Assembly: GCA_902802215.1 (NCBI GenBank)
Contig: CADCLH010000004.1
Coordinates: 1 to 23,069, forward strand
Reading direction: 5' to 3'
Origin: Oscillospiraceae bacterium
Lineage (GTDB): Bacteria > Bacillota > Clostridia > Oscillospirales > Oscillospiraceae
Length of the DNA stretch: 23,069 nucleotides
Shown here: positions 22,621 through 23,069 of the stretch, piece after piece
Layout of the letters: every line of letters begins with the position of its first letter
Position numbering within the stretch: the first letter of the stretch is position 1
Notes under the pieces: generated by a model
Told to the model about the DNA's origin: nothing
The model's database searches: none
The model's input: the letters and a program-made list of their open reading frames with translations, nothing else
Position numbers and translations under genes: made by a program

Positions 22621-22696
22621 CCGGGTGTAGCGCAGCTGGTAGCGCGCGTGGTTTGGGACCACGATGCCGCAGGTTCGAATCCTGTCACTCGGACCA
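22621..22696 (+). tRNA. tRNA-Pro(TGG)
   Basis: 76 nt with encoded CCA (22694-22696). The acceptor is CCGGGTG / CACTCGG with discriminator A, the anticodon loop TTTGGGA on a CGTGG/CCACG stem gives TGG, and the T loop is GGTTCGAATCC. Single gene with its own promoter and terminator. Confidence 0.97.
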
Positions 22697-22699
22697 CGT

Positions 22700-22728
22700 A
22701 GCGGGCACCCTTTTGGGTGCCCGCTTTC
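22700..22728 (+). terminator. tRNA-Pro terminator
   Basis: 11-bp perfect stem AGCGGGCACCC / GGGTGCCCGCT with a TTTT loop, followed by TTTCTG. It starts 4 nt after the tRNA. Confidence 0.85.
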
Positions 22729-23010
22729 TGGTGCCGCGCCGAAGGCGCGGGTAGATCCGCCTCGCTCAAACGCGAAAGGGGACTCCCCGTCCCCTCTCGC
22801 GCTCACCCCATGCAGGCTGGATACTTGGTTCGGATTTGGATTGCCCCGCTGCATCACGTCAGAAGAAGCTTTCTCCATTCCGCTTCCCCGGTTTGCGTAA
22901 GAGCCGGGAAAGCTCCATATCCGAAAGCTCCTTCTTCCTTTCCAAACCGGAGGTCCTCGCGGGGGAACCTCCGGTTTGGTTATGCGGGGGAGAGTGACGC
23001 AAAATACATG
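22729..23010. other. GC-rich gene-free region with several hairpins
   Basis: No convincing gene. It contains CGCGCC/GGCGCG (22735-22749), an AGGGGAC/GTCCCCT hairpin inside a CGCGA/TCGCG stem near 22780-22813, an AGCTTTC/GAAAGCT pair around 22873-22916, and a 13-bp perfect hairpin CCAAACCGGAGGT / ACCTCCGGTTTGG (22942-22979) without a T-run. I see no known RNA family in it. Confidence 0.4.
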
Positions 23011-23039
23011 TTGATATTTGCTCATAATTTTGCTATGCT
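23011..23039 (+). promoter_or_regulatory. Promoter of the partial gene at the right edge
   Basis: TTGATA (23011-23016), 17-nt spacer, TATGCT (23034-23039). The transcript would start about 16 nt before the ATG at 23062. Confidence 0.55.
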
Positions 23040-23061
23040 ATAGGTGACAGGAGGTGGCACG

Positions 23062-23069
23062 ATGCCGAG
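23062..23069 (+). CDS. Start of an unidentified gene cut by the window edge
   Basis: ATG at 23062 preceded by AGGAGGTG (23049-23056) at good spacing and by a promoter. Only the first two codons and part of a third are present (Met-Pro-), so the product cannot be named. Confidence 0.55.

Noticed and set aside
22513..23025. 170-aa minus-strand frame containing SDRIRTCGIVVPNHARYQLRYT
   Set aside because: This peptide is the antisense translation of the tRNA-Pro gene, a well-known false protein.

Overview
The window looks like a piece of a GC-rich, anaerobic gut Firmicute of the Oscillospiraceae type. This is inferred from the rex / mnmE / ECF-sigma gene content, strong GGAGG ribosome sites, TTG and GTG starts, and the Cys-rich-VLP / Xis / RepA-like / Int set typical of clostridial integrative elements. 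No taxon can be proven from the sequence alone.

Left part (1-7938, minus strand): a four-gene restriction operon reading hsdR, a DUF262/DUF1524-type protein, hsdM, hsdS. The genes are separated by 3 bp or overlap by 4 bp, and one good promoter lies at 8030-8058. A GmrSD-like nuclease is thus embedded in a type I restriction-modification operon. The divergent side (8395-10095, plus) carries a WYL-domain regulator with its own promoter and a 9-bp inverted repeat, followed by a YhhN-family membrane protein. The 456-bp gap between hsdR and the regulator is full of hairpins and may contain an old or active transfer origin.

Middle part (about 10449-14541, plus strand): the integration/replication end of a mobile element. 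It has a LexA-like self-cleaving repressor under an SOS-box-like operator, a Cys-rich VLP protein, an excisionase-like HTH protein, a RepA-like ATPase with a zinc finger, six copies of a heptamer arranged as an inverted repeat, a 38-bp perfect palindrome, and a tyrosine integrase. The integrase points into the 3' end of a tRNA-Ser(GCT) gene, the probable attachment site. The other end of the element was not found and probably lies left of the window, so the restriction operon is likely cargo. No relaxase or conjugation gene is visible.

Right part (14541-23069): ordinary chromosome. tRNA-Ser is followed by a rex - HAD phosphatase - mnmE unit on the minus strand, then a second minus-strand operon trmB - exoA - dusB - ECF sigma - anti-sigma. 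The last protein carries 21 tandem TPTPx pentapeptides in its extracytoplasmic part. A tRNA-Pro(TGG) gene with its own promoter and terminator and the first codons of another gene close the window.

The most interesting parts are the composite restriction operon with its WYL neighbour, and the SOS-controlled, tRNA-Ser-integrated element with iteron-like and palindromic DNA between its RepA-like gene and its integrase.
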